In this document: positions 36,199 to 44,808 of the stretch, one piece after another
How positions within the stretch are numbered: position 1 is the first letter of the stretch
Layout of the letters: the number at the start of each line of letters is the position of its first letter
Assembly: GCF_013282215.1 (NCBI RefSeq)
Contig: NZ_CP048103.1
Location: 3,348,001-3,412,000 of the forward strand
Length of the DNA stretch: 64,000 nucleotides
Origin: Kroppenstedtia eburnea
GTDB lineage: Bacteria; Bacillota; Bacilli; Thermoactinomycetales; DSM-45169
Direction of reading: 5' to 3'
Made by a program: the position numbers and the translations under genes
The notes under the pieces: generated by a model
The model's database searches: none
What the model was told of the DNA's origin: nothing
What the model saw: only the letters and a program-made list of their open reading frames with translations

Positions 36199-36984
36199 TC
36201 ACTTTCCGCGGAATGAGGCTTCCCGTTTTTCAAGGAAGGCGTCCATCCCTTCCAGACGATCCTCTGTGTTGAATACCACACCAAAATAGGATGCTTCCAA
36301 ACGCAGGGCTGTCTTCAGATCCGCCTCCGCCCCCTGATTGATGGCCTGCTTGATATAGCGCATCGCCACCGGCGCCTTTTGGGCGAGGTTTTCGGCCAGC
36401 CGGGCTGCATCGGACAAAAGCTGATCGGGAGCTGTCACCTTTTGGGCGATCCCCAAGCGTAACGCTTCTTCCGCCGGGATCATCTCTCCGGTGAGGGCAT
36501 AGTATTTGGCCGTGGGCTTTCCGACGAGACGGGCCAGACGCTGGGTTCCTCCATAGCCGGGAAGGACACCCAGGTTGACTTCCGGCAGGCCGAAACGGGC
36601 TTTTTCCGAAGCCAACAGGATATCCCCGCTGAGTGCCAACTCAAAGCCGCCACCCAGGGCAAAGCCGTTGACAGCCATGATGACCGGAATCGGAAGTTCT
36701 TCGATCCGGGTGAAAAGGGCCTGCCCCCAGGCAGCCAACCGCTCCGCTTCACCGGAAGAAGGAACCTGGCGCAGTTCCTTGATATCCGCCCCCGCCACAA
36801 ACGCCTTTTCTCCCGCGCCGGTGATCACCAGCACCCGAATGTCATCGGAGGATTCCACATGGTCCAAAGCCTGCGCCAATTCCTCCAGGGTCTCCCGGTT
36901 GAGAGCGTTCAAGACTTTGGGCCGGTGAATGGTTAACAAGGCCCAGCCCTGCTCTTGTTTAAATTGAATATTTCCCCATTCCAT
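36199..36984 (-). CDS. Enoyl-CoA hydratase/isomerase family protein
   Basis: A crotonase-fold enzyme of 261 residues, probably hydrating trans-2-enoyl-CoA in fatty-acid or butyrate-type metabolism. The oxyanion-hole segment GAGEKAFVAGADIKEL is present. Both catalytic glutamates are kept, in GGGFELALSGD and FGLPEVNLGVLPGYGGTQRL; the usual Cys of GGCEL is Phe. The ATG at 36984 is preferred (AGAGGTGAG, 7 nt); an alternative start lies 4 codons upstream. Substrate cannot be read from the sequence. Confidence 0.9.
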   Translation of the reverse strand: MEWGNIQFKQEQGWALLTIHRPKVLNALNRETLEELAQALDHVESSDDIRVLVITGAGEKAFVAGADIKELRQVPSSGEAERLAAWGQALFTRIEELPIPVIMAVNGFALGGGFELALSGDILLASEKARFGLPEVNLGVLPGYGGTQRLARLVGKPTAKYYALTGEMIPAEEALRLGIAQKVTAPDQLLSDAARLAENLAQKAPVAMRYIKQAINQGAEADLKTALRLEASYFGVVFNTEDRLEGMDAFLEKREASFRGK

Positions 36985-37114
36985 GACGTCACTCACCTCT
37001 GCACAGTATTCTCCCCCGCTGACAAAGCGAGGGATGGTCCGTCCCTTTAATTCGACACAGAGGAGAAAACTCCTTTATTTACAGACTAACCTGTCGCGGG
37101 ATTGGGGTGTGTCT
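36985..37114. other. Gap between the hydratase gene and J copy 2
   Basis: No gene. It includes the upstream sequence of the hydratase gene and ends with the left end of an L-type element (GGTGTGTCT, 37106-37114), which was duplicated when J inserted. Confidence 0.5.
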
Positions 37115-37373
37115 CAGGGCCGTTGATTAACCAGAAAATGGGCAGTGGAAGGGAGTCGAGTGCTGCCTAAGCGACCTTTGCCATCCTACCCAGCGGAGAA
37201 TCTGGAGAGAGGGCGTTTAGGGGCAACATCTTCCTTGCGTTGCTTCCGTAAGGCTTTGCCCCTGCCCGATCGGAAGATTCGGAGCGGCCAGTCATTACTT
37301 CCTTGCTGGATGGCAACCGGAGCGTGGTAGAACACGATCTCCCCACCCAAAATATAGCTAATCAACACGCCTG
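37115..37373 (+). mobile_element. J-type structured miniature element, copy 2 (259 bp, perfect 9-bp duplication)
   Basis: Ends CAGGGCCGTTGATTA and TAATCAACACGCCTG. It is flanked on both sides by GGTGTGTCT (37106-37114 and 37374-37382), a perfect 9-bp target duplication. The interior is close to copy 1 with only scattered differences. The target was the left end of the L element that follows, so J jumped into another element. Confidence 0.88.
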
Positions 37374-37662
37374 GGTGTGTCTGATACCATAGCTGGGGCC
37401 GGGCCCGTCGGGGTTGGGTTTCACATGACCTTCCGGTTGTTCTTGCGAGCCAAAGTCACTCCATGCGAAACCCGACCCTCCCATAGCGACCCTGGCGAGA
37501 CTTGTACTGGTGAGTGCATAGCGAGACCGGGAACGGAGTGACCTTGGCGAGACTTGTGCCCTGTGGGTATGACGATGCTTTCACCACGCTTCCAGGACGT
37601 GGCTTATTTTGAGGCACGGGTGGTACCATCTTCCTTCAGCACTTGAATGAGCAGACACACCC
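37374..37662 (+). mobile_element. L-type element carrying an M1 core, split at its left end by J
   Basis: Left end GGTGTGTCTGAT and right end CAGACACACC form an inverted repeat, followed by CTAA. The interior has the M1 arms (37412-37426 and 37462-37477), two tandem ~51-bp units and a decayed M1 end (CTTTCACCACGCTT). The right border falls on the stop codon (TAG) of the CvfC-like gene. Confidence 0.65.
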
Positions 37663-38792
37663 TAATTCATTTCGTTCCGCCGTGTCATCTGTTGCCAGAC
37701 GGAACCGCCTGCTTCCTCGCCCTGTTCGATCCGTTCGATCGCCATCTTCACCTGCATGCTGACCTCAAACTCGGGATCATCCTGAGCTTCCCGAAGGGCC
37801 GGAAGTGCCCTTTCGTCACCGGTCTCATATAAGAACATGGCGGCTCGCCACCGGACCAACTTGCTCTTATCCTTCAATGCTTCCATCATGGGGCCGATCG
37901 CGTCGGGGTCTCCCAGGTCGGAGAGGCAGTCGCCGGCGGTGCGACGGACGGTGACTGAAGGGTCCCTCAAGGCCCGGTACAGGAGGGGAAGGACACTCCG
38001 ATCTTCCAGAGAACCCAGATAAGCGGTGGCCAAACGCCGGATGGAGGATTTGGGGTCCTGGAGTGCCAGATCCAGCACATCCAGATCCTCCAAGGTTGGA
38101 ATCATCTGATCCAAGGCGGCATATCGCTTGCGCCAATCGGGGTGCTTCAACATCTCCGGGGTGACCCGCCGTCCCCGTTTGGGATCTGCCGCCGGTTCCC
38201 CCGGTTTTTGCTGAAGCGCATTCTCCACCAGACGGTCCAACCGCTCCGGGTCGTAAGCGGCTGTCACTTCTTCCACCACTTCCGCCCCGATTTCATCCAG
38301 GTCACCATAGCGGATCCCCTTTTCTTCCCACTTGCGTTCCATCACCATATTTTCAGAGGCGACTTGGGCCTTCATAACCGCTTCCCCAAAACGGGCAGGC
38401 AGGGCAAACCGCTTTTCTTCCTCTCCCCGGGTCAATTTGACCTGAATGGGGAGACCGCGAAAGGTTTGAAGAAACACCTGTACTTCTCCATAGCCTTGGG
38501 TCGGTTCGTATCCATCTGTTGTTCCGTGGGTTTCGGTGACCTCTTCTCCAAACACTTCCCGGACCCGGGGGAGGATTTGCTTCCAGTCCGCTTTGGGGTC
38601 GCGTTCCACAGATATAAAATCGGCCACCTGAAACAGACTTTTCACCCCGCCGATCGCCAGCAGCCGGCGGATGTAATCAGGTGCCTGATCCTGGGAGTCC
38701 CGGGTGTAAGTCTTGCCACCGGAGACCCGTTCATCCATGTTCAGCTTCATCGCATTCGGACTGGGCGTCGGTTCAATCGATCGGATCTTCAT
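37662..38792 (-). CDS. CvfC-like conserved virulence factor family protein (Nfu N-terminal domain plus HEAT repeats)
   Basis: A 376-residue cytosolic protein. The first ~90 residues (SIEPTPSPNAMKLNMDERV..IGGVKSLFQVADFISVERD) resemble the NifU/Nfu N-terminal domain. The C-terminal ~150 residues are HEAT-like helical pairs (HPDWRKRYAALDQMIP, SSIRRLATAYLGSLED, DPSVTVRRTAGDCLSDLGDP). This matches the CvfC/YpgR family; molecular role unknown. Its stop codon is the boundary of the L-type element. Confidence 0.8.
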   Translation of the reverse strand: MKIRSIEPTPSPNAMKLNMDERVSGGKTYTRDSQDQAPDYIRRLLAIGGVKSLFQVADFISVERDPKADWKQILPRVREVFGEEVTETHGTTDGYEPTQGYGEVQVFLQTFRGLPIQVKLTRGEEEKRFALPARFGEAVMKAQVASENMVMERKWEEKGIRYGDLDEIGAEVVEEVTAAYDPERLDRLVENALQQKPGEPAADPKRGRRVTPEMLKHPDWRKRYAALDQMIPTLEDLDVLDLALQDPKSSIRRLATAYLGSLEDRSVLPLLYRALRDPSVTVRRTAGDCLSDLGDPDAIGPMMEALKDKSKLVRWRAAMFLYETGDERALPALREAQDDPEFEVSMQVKMAIERIEQGEEAGGSVWQQMTRRNEMN

Positions 38793-38956
38793 TGAGATTT
38801 CCCCCTTCTAAAGCATTTCCCATCTATCCAGTCCCCTTTGACTCATCCGGATTCTACCACATCTCCCCCACTCTTTCATCCACTTCGTTTCATCGGGGCT
38901 TCGAAAAGGATAAAATAATAAGTAACCCTACCCTTTGCCGCCAAGCAGGTGTAATG
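38793..38956. other. Upstream region of the CvfC-like gene
   Basis: No gene. It should hold the promoter of the CvfC-like gene on the minus strand, but I see no clear hexamer pair. It ends with GGTGTAATG, the left target copy of J copy 3. Confidence 0.4.
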
Positions 38957-39056
38957 CAGGCGTGTTGATTAGCTATGTTTTATGATGGGGGCAGGGCGAA
39001 GAGCGAAAGGTCAGTTTTGCTCCCTCCTCCCATTTCCTGGTTAATAAACAACCCTG
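38957..39056 (-). mobile_element. J-type element, copy 3: 100-bp internally deleted form
   Basis: In inverse orientation, ends CAGGCGTGTTGATTAGCTAT and CCTGGTTAATAAACAACCCTG match the ends of the 260-bp copies, but most of the structured interior is missing. Flanks GGTGTAATG and AGTGTAACG agree at 7 of 9 positions, consistent with an old 9-bp duplication. Confidence 0.7.
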
Positions 39057-39065
39057 AGTGTAACG

Positions 39066-39084
39066 ACTTTTTCACAACGATTTC
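39066..39084 (+). repeat. Solo M1 end next to the ywqG-like ribosome site
   Basis: GACTTTTTCACAACGATTT equals the M1 right end (compare 63786-63802) with no matching body or left end. It ends a few bases before the AGGAGG of the following gene. Confidence 0.55.
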
Positions 39085-39098
39085 AGGAGGGGTATGCC

Positions 39099-39881
39099 GT
39101 GAGAGTGACAATGGAAGAGAAAATAAAGAGACTGTTGGCCGAACAAGGTCTCTCCGAAGTGGAGCAGGAAATTGTGGAAACCCTGGTTCCCTGTCTCGTG
39201 ATCGAGACCACCGGAGAGGAGGCCGTCACAGGTGCCTCCAAATTCGGTGGTTTTCCCGATCTTCCGCCGGATATGGACTGGCCCAGTGCAGGGGGAAAGC
39301 CTCTCATTTTTGCCGCCCAGTACAACCTGACGGAAGTCCACCGGGCAGACCGGATGAACCCTTTGCCTGACCGGGGCATGTTGTATTTCTTTTTGGCGGG
39401 GGACGATCTTCTCTGGGGAGCACCCCGGGATGCTGTTTCCTTTCAAGTGCTGTACCGCGATGTGGACCCATCCGGCTTACGACCCGCCATCTATCCCGAT
39501 GACCTGCCCAGGGAAGCCTGCCCGCCCGAACAAGGGATCCGGTTCCGTCTGGAGAAGACACTGCCAGATGTGGAGGTTTCCGAAGAGATGGATGCGCTCT
39601 GGTATGATCTGATGGATCAACTGTATGAGCTGGAGGAGAGGTCCGCCACCCACCATCAAGCCTTCGGGCAACCCTTGTCACTGGAGGCAGACGTTTTTGC
39701 GACCTGCCGGCGACAGACGGGAAAAGAAACCCCGGACTGGGTGTTGCTATTGCAGATGGATTCCGATGAAGAGTTGGAGATGGCCTGGGGACGCTTTGGA
39801 ATCCTTTCTTTCTGCATCTCCCGGGAGGATCTGTTGACAGGCCGCTTCGATGAAGCATGCCTGGTGATGCAGAGGGACTAA
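39099..39881 (+). CDS. YwqG-like DUF1963 protein
   Basis: 260 residues, the only plus-strand gene in this part. It shows the family segments SKFGGFPDLPPDMDWP, LIFAAQYNLTEVH, DRGMLYFFLAGDD and the C-terminal FGILSFCISREDLLTGRFDEA. No signal or membrane segment; function of DUF1963 is unknown. The GTG at 39099 is chosen because AGGAGG is 8 nt upstream. Its TAA stop is the CTAA at which an M1 element inserted. Confidence 0.85.
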   Translation: MRVTMEEKIKRLLAEQGLSEVEQEIVETLVPCLVIETTGEEAVTGASKFGGFPDLPPDMDWPSAGGKPLIFAAQYNLTEVHRADRMNPLPDRGMLYFFLAGDDLLWGAPRDAVSFQVLYRDVDPSGLRPAIYPDDLPREACPPEQGIRFRLEKTLPDVEVSEEMDALWYDLMDQLYELEERSATHHQAFGQPLSLEADVFATCRRQTGKETPDWVLLLQMDSDEELEMAWGRFGILSFCISREDLLTGRFDEACLVMQRD

Positions 39882-40125
39882 AAACGTTGTGAAAAAACCT
39901 GTCATACCCATAGGGCACAAGTCGTGCCTAGGGTCGCTTCGCTCCCTGGTCACGCTATGCACTCACCAGTACAAGTCGTGCCGGGGTCGCTTCGCTCCCT
40001 GGTCACGCTATGCAAGGAGGGTTGGGTTTCGTTTCACATGGGGTGACTTTGGCTCGGAAGAACAACCGGAAGGTCATGTGAAACCCCATCCCGACCACCT
40101 TCAAACGCAGTAAATCACAATACTT
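39882..40125 (-). mobile_element. M1-type miniature element with two tandem units
   Basis: Left end AAACGTTGTGA preceded by CTAA (39878-39881); right end TCACAATACTT followed by CCAA, one base off a perfect duplication. Minus-strand core with TTTCACATG arms and two tandem units with the GGTCGCTTCGCTCCC inner segment. The left CTAA contains the ywqG-like stop codon. Confidence 0.75.
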
Positions 40126-40167
40126 CCAATGGGCAACAGAGGCCTGCGGAGGAAAAAGGCACCCACC

Positions 40168-40608
40168 TCATCCATGGTACAGGCGACCGCTCACCTGTGC
40201 ATGGACCCCTCCCCGGCGAAAGTAGACAAACACATGATAACGGCCCGTCTCCACCGCGGACCAATCGACGCTGCGACGGAGGGGAGTTCGGGAGCGGATC
40301 AGCAGCCGATCCACCAACTGATAGCGGGGATCGAACAGCTCCACCACCAACTCCGCCGCCTCCTCTCCGGGGCGGAGAGTGAGTTCCAGACGGTTGGTCT
40401 CCCCTTTTTCAAAATGAAAAGCATGTCCCCGGTTCAATGCCTCACTCTCCCCTTCCACATGCCAGACGTTGGCACGGAATTCCCAGCAATGTTGAACCGC
40501 CGGACAGGGTTTCTCCCATTCAATATAGGATGAAGGGAGACCCGCCGCCTGGACCGGGGGGCTTAACAGGATCCCGATCAGGGCTGTGACAGAGATGAAG
40601 TTGCACAT
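40168..40608 (-). CDS. Small secreted protein of unknown function
   Basis: 146 residues. The start MCNFISVTALIGILL at 40608 gives a signal peptide ending near PVQAA, with an AGAGGAT site; a longer in-frame start has no such features. The mature part (~125 aa) has ELTLRPGEEAAELVVELFDPRYQLVDR and ends VFVYFRRGGVHAQVSGRLYHG, a beta-rich pattern. Two Cys pairs are possible (CPAVQHC). No family recognised. Confidence 0.65.
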   Translation of the reverse strand: MCNFISVTALIGILLSPPVQAAGLPSSYIEWEKPCPAVQHCWEFRANVWHVEGESEALNRGHAFHFEKGETNRLELTLRPGEEAAELVVELFDPRYQLVDRLLIRSRTPLRRSVDWSAVETGRYHVFVYFRRGGVHAQVSGRLYHG

Positions 40609-40669
40609 GGTCCATCCTCTTTTCTCCCACCCGATGAACGCTCTCCCCAAAGTGTGGTGATGGGGTTCG

Positions 40670-40727
40670 TCCCCCACAGTGGGGATTGGGTTTCACATGA
40701 CTGGAAAGGCGGTCCACCATGTGAAAA
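40670..40727. repeat. Short M1-like inverted repeat
   Basis: GGGATTGGGTTTCACATG and CATGTGAAAACCGG face each other across ~18 bp. Only the inner arms of the M1 family are present, without the AAGCRTTGTGA ends. Confidence 0.5.
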
Positions 40728-40794
40728 CCGGCCTTCCGGCAACGGATTTTTTCCTATCGTTCCTCCCCACGCCCGCTTTTACCAAATTCAATCA

Positions 40795-40826
40795 TAAAAA
40801 AGGGCCGCCGGTTCTCCGGCAGCCCT
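40795..40826 (-). terminator. Terminator after prfB
   Basis: The hairpin AGGGCTGCCGG / CCGGCGGCCCT (minus) is followed by T6. Confidence 0.85.
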
Positions 40827-40831
40827 GATCG

Positions 40832-41945
40832 TTATTGGTCACCCCGGCCGATCTGCTGACGCAGATACGCCTCGATGAAAGTATCGATCTCCCCGTCGAC
40901 CACAGACTGGACGTTCCCCACTTCCACTTGGGTCCGGTGGTCTTTCACCATGCTGTAGGGGTGGAAAACGTAGGACCGGATCTGGTTCCCCCAGCCGATC
41001 TCTGTTTGCTCCCCTTTCAGCTCGGCGATCTCTTTCTGTTTCTCTTCCATCTGCCGCTCCACCAGACGCGCTTTCAGGATTTTCATGGCCCGGTCCCGGT
41101 TTTTGATCTGAGACCGCTCGGATTGACACGTCACCACGATATTCGTCGGCAAGTGGGTGATCCGGACCGCTGAGTCCGTCGTGTTGACATGCTGCCCGCC
41201 GGCGCCGCTGGAACGGTAGGTGTCGATTTTGATATCTTCCGACCGGATCTCAATCTCATCGTCATCCTCAATCTCCGGCATCACATTGGCGGAGACAAAG
41301 GAAGTGTGACGCCGTCCGGAGGAATCGAAGGGGGAGATCCGTACCAAGCGGTGCACCCCTTTTTCCGCCCGCAAGTAACCGTATGCGTTATGCCCTTTGA
41401 TCAACAGGGTGACGCTTTTCACCCCGGCTTCCTCCCCCGGAAGAAAGTCCAGGGTCTCCACCTTGTATCCCCGATGTTCCGCCCAGCGGGTGTACATGCG
41501 AAGCAGGATCTGGGCCCAATCCTGGGATTCTGTTCCCCCGGCCCCGGGATGGAGCTCCAAAATGGCGCTGTTCTTATCATAGGGATCGCTGAGGAGAAGA
41601 GACAACTCAAATTCATCCAGCTTCCGCTTCAGATCCTTCAGCCCCTCTTCCGCTTCCGGGAGCATGGACCCGTCGTCCTCTTCGGCGATCAGTTCGGCGA
41701 TCACTTGCAACTCTTCGTGGGCTTCCTCCAGCTCCTTCACGCCCTGGACAATGCCCTTCAGATGATTGTTCTCATCGATGACCTTTTGCGCTTTCCCCTG
41801 ATCATTCCAAAAGTCAGGATCGGTCATCACTTGTTCCAGCTCTTGAATGCGCTTCTCCTTTTGAGGGAGGTCAAAGAGACCCCCTGATGTCCGCCAATCG
41901 CTTGGCTGTATTGGTCAATTCATGACGAATGTCACTCAATGGCAT
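40832..41945 (-). CDS. prfB: Peptide chain release factor 2, with programmed +1 frameshift
   Basis: Terminates translation at UGA/UAA. The gene is in two frames. The first 24 codons start at ATG 41945 ([20 protein letters not shown]) and end at an in-frame UGA (41871-41873) in AGGGGG-TCT-CTT-TGA-C, the classic RF2 slippage site with its internal ribosome-site-like AGGGGG. Shifting +1 gives [19 protein letters not shown] and the rest, 370 residues in total. SPF anticodon motif ([12 protein letters not shown]) and GGQ motif ([10 protein letters not shown]) are intact. It autoregulates: low RF2 favours the shift. It follows secA as in B. subtilis. Confidence 0.96.
41867..41883 (-). promoter_or_regulatory. 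prfB programmed frameshift signal
   Basis: Minus strand: AGGGGG, 3-nt spacer TCT, slippery CTT, stop TGA followed by C. This is the conserved bacterial RF2 recoding element. Confidence 0.95.
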
Positions 41946-41999
41946 CGTTCATTTCCCCTTTTTCAAATGTACTTCACTGGAAAGGATATCACAGACCAA

Positions 42000-42030
42000 C
42001 CGGTCCTTGCATCACTGTTGCAAGGACCGG
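42000..42030. repeat. Perfect 12-bp inverted repeat between secA and prfB
   Basis: CCGGTCCTTGCA and TGCAAGGACCGG are separated by 7 bp. No T-run follows on either strand, so it is not a standard terminator. It lies in the 100-bp gap between the secA stop and the prfB start and may be an RNA processing, stability or attenuation structure. Confidence 0.8.
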
Positions 42031-42046
42031 ATTTCAATTCGGGCCA

Positions 42047-44590
42047 TCAACCGGTATGGACCGCCCGGGCACAACACTGTTTGTATTTCTTGCCACTGCC
42101 GCAGGGGCAGGGGTCATTCCGGCCCACCTTGTCCGTATTGCGAATCGGTTGCCGTTTGGGTTTCTCCCCCTCCTCATGAGGGGAACCCCCGGAAGAGGCC
42201 GTCTGATGTGTGGCCACCTCTTCCCGTTCAATCTCTTCATCGTCCGCCAGCTCCGACTTCATCACATAGCGAACCAGCTCTTCCTGGATCTCCTCGACCA
42301 TCTGTTGAAACATCTCAAAGCCCTCAAACTGGTATTCACGGAGGGGATCTGTCTGGCCGTAGGCCCTGAGGTGAATCCCCTGACGAAGTTGATCCATGGC
42401 ATCGATATGGTCCATCCATTTCCGGTCCACGGTCCGCAGGGTGACCACTTTGATGAATTCTTCCAGCCGTTCGGCTCCGATCTCCTTTTCCCGTTCCTCA
42501 TAGTACTTCACCAGTTTGTCATAAAGGAAATCGATGATCTCCTCCCGCTCCATACCTTCCAGATCCTCTTCCTCCAACTCCCCGTCCCGGAGAAGAGAGG
42601 AATTGGCGAACTCCACCACGGGCTCCAGATCCCATTCCTCAGGGATATCATCGTCGGAGGTATGGGCCTCCACCACACGGGTGATCAGCTCTTTCCCCAT
42701 ATTGAGAATCGCATCCCGCAGGTTTTCCCCATTCAGCACTTCCCGGCGTTGTTTGTAGATGATATCCCGCTGTTGGTTCAGGACATCGTCATACTGCAGC
42801 ACCCAGCGACGGGCATCAAAGTTGTTCCCTTCCACCCGTTTTTGGGAGTTGGCCACCGCCCGGGTAAACATTTTCCCTTCGATCGGGATGTCCTCATCCA
42901 TCCCCAGACTGTCCATCATTCCCTGAATCCGCTCGGAGCCGAACCGGCGCATCAGGTCATCTTCAAAGGAAAGGTAGAACTGGGAGGAGCCCGGGTCCCC
43001 CTGACGTCCGGACCGGCCCCGGAGCTGGTTGTCGATGCGGCGACTCTCATGACGTTCCGTTCCGATCACATGGAGACCGCCCAGCTCAGCCACCCCTTCA
43101 CCGAGGACGATGTCCGTCCCCCGTCCGGCCATGTTGGTGGCGATGGTGACCGCTCCCCGCTGACCCGCCTCGGCGATGATCTCCGCCTCCTTGGCGTGGT
43201 TCTTGGCGTTGAGCACCTGGTGAGGAATCCCCCGTTTTTTCAGCATCTTGGACAGCTTTTCCGATTTTTCGATGGAGACGGTCCCCACCAGCATCGGTTG
43301 GCCGGTGGCATGACGATTGGCGATCTCCTCCACCACGGCTCTGAATTTGGCCTCCTCCGTCTTGTACAGCTGGTCGGTGTGATCTTTCCGGATCATCGGC
43401 CGGTGCGTCGGGATCTGGATCACATTCATTCCGTAGATCTTGCGGAACTCTTCTTCCTCGGTCTTGGCCGTTCCGGTCATCCCTGCCAGCTTGTCATACA
43501 TGCGGAAATAATTTTGCAGGGTGATCGTGGCCAGGGTCATGCTCTCCCGCTGCACCTGCAGACCTTCCTTGGCTTCGATGGCCTGGTGCAACCCGTCGCT
43601 GTACCGGCGGCCATGCATCAGACGGCCGGTGAAATCATCCACGATCACCACTCCGTCCTCGTTGACCACGTAGTCATGATCCCGCTTCATGATGACATGG
43701 GCCTTGAGAGCCTGTTGGATGTGGTGGTTGATGGTGATATTCTTGGCGTCGAAGAGGTTTTCCACCCCTGTGAAGGCCTCGGCTTTGTCCACGCCTTTCT
43801 CTGTGAGGGAGACGCTCTTGGTCTTGATATCCACCGTGTAATCCTCTTCCGGCTTTAACCTGCGCACCAACTTGTCCGCCGTGTAGTAGAGATCGGTGGC
43901 CTTATTGGCCTGACCGCTGATGATCAGGGGGGTTCGGGCTTCGTCGATCAGGATGCTGTCCACTTCGTCGATGAGGGCGAAGTGAAGCTTGCGCTGTGTG
44001 ATCTGCTCCGGATACAGGACCATATTATCCCGCAGGTAATCGAACCCGAACTCGTTGTTGGTCCCGAAGGTGATATCCGCCTGGTAGGCTTCCCGCTTTT
44101 CCTCGGGGCCCATGTCCGGCAGATTGAGCCCCACTTTGAGTCCCAGAAATTCAAACACTTGTCCCATCCATTCCCTGTCCCGACGGGCCAGGTAATCGTT
44201 GACGGTCACCACATGGGCACCTTCGCCGGGCAAGGCGTTCAGATAGGTGGGCAGGGTGGAAACCAACGTCTTCCCTTCCCCGGTCTTCATTTCAGCGATA
44301 TTGCCCTGATGGAGAGCGATCCCGCCCACCAATTGAACATAGAAATGGCGCATGCCGAGGACCCGTTTTGCGGCTTCCCGGACCACAGCATAAGCCTCGG
44401 GCAACAGATCATCCAGCGTCTCCCCTTCGGTGAGCCGCTTGCGGAATTCTTCCGTCTTCCCGGTGAGCTCTTCATCGGAGAGGGCCGAGATTTCCGGTTC
44501 CAGAGCCTCGATCCGATCCGCTGTTTTGTAATACTTCTTCAGTTCCCGTTCATTGGAATCAGGCAGCACCTTTTTCAAGAGCTTCAGCAT
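42047..44590 (-). CDS. secA: SecA, preprotein translocase ATPase
   Basis: The motor of the Sec secretion pathway. The 847-residue protein has NBD1 Walker [29 protein letters not shown], the preprotein cross-linking region, NBD2 with [20 protein letters not shown] and [14 protein letters not shown], and a C-terminal zinc-binding SEC-C tail ([17 protein letters not shown]). The start [19 protein letters not shown] at 44590 has a GAAGGGA site at proper distance; an upstream ATG is too close. prfB follows. Confidence 0.97.
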   Translation of the reverse strand: MLKLLKKVLPDSNERELKKYYKTADRIEALEPEISALSDEELTGKTEEFRKRLTEGETLDDLLPEAYAVVREAAKRVLGMRHFYVQLVGGIALHQGNIAEMKTGEGKTLVSTLPTYLNALPGEGAHVVTVNDYLARRDREWMGQVFEFLGLKVGLNLPDMGPEEKREAYQADITFGTNNEFGFDYLRDNMVLYPEQITQRKLHFALIDEVDSILIDEARTPLIISGQANKATDLYYTADKLVRRLKPEEDYTVDIKTKSVSLTEKGVDKAEAFTGVENLFDAKNITINHHIQQALKAHVIMKRDHDYVVNEDGVVIVDDFTGRLMHGRRYSDGLHQAIEAKEGLQVQRESMTLATITLQNYFRMYDKLAGMTGTAKTEEEEFRKIYGMNVIQIPTHRPMIRKDHTDQLYKTEEAKFRAVVEEIANRHATGQPMLVGTVSIEKSEKLSKMLKKRGIPHQVLNAKNHAKEAEIIAEAGQRGAVTIATNMAGRGTDIVLGEGVAELGGLHVIGTERHESRRIDNQLRGRSGRQGDPGSSQFYLSFEDDLMRRFGSERIQGMMDSLGMDEDIPIEGKMFTRAVANSQKRVEGNNFDARRWVLQYDDVLNQQRDIIYKQRREVLNGENLRDAILNMGKELITRVVEAHTSDDDIPEEWDLEPVVEFANSSLLRDGELEEEDLEGMEREEIIDFLYDKLVKYYEEREKEIGAERLEEFIKVVTLRTVDRKWMDHIDAMDQLRQGIHLRAYGQTDPLREYQFEGFEMFQQMVEEIQEELVRYVMKSELADDEEIEREEVATHQTASSGGSPHEEGEKPKRQPIRNTDKVGRNDPCPCGSGKKYKQCCARAVHTG

Positions 44591-44759
44591 GGCTTTCATT
44601 CCCTTCGTGAGACTGCTTGGCACTCCTGGTTACATATCAAACCTATGATGAACAGACTGTGTGTGGTCTGTGTGTTCCATGAAAAGGTATTCTCTATTAT
44701 TTTAACAAAAATCGGCTCACTTTTTCACTGTTTCACAAAAGATTAAGGTCCCATCACCC

Positions 44760-44791
44760 AAAAAAGGGGCAGCGCAGAGGGCTGCCCCCGA
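44760..44791 (-). terminator. Terminator after hpf
   Basis: GGGGCAGCCCTCTGCGCTGCCCC folds into a stem and is followed by T6 on the minus strand. Confidence 0.85.
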
Positions 44792-44808
44792 ACGGGGATT
44801 TATTTACT

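Noticed and set aside
37608-37630. T-box-like GGGTGGTACC sequence
   Set aside because: No specifier stem, no terminator and no downstream plus-strand gene; it lies inside an L/M1 element.
36985-37662. Possible full insertion sequence with transposase
   Set aside because: Both elements here (J and L) have clear ends but no coding frame long enough for any transposase.
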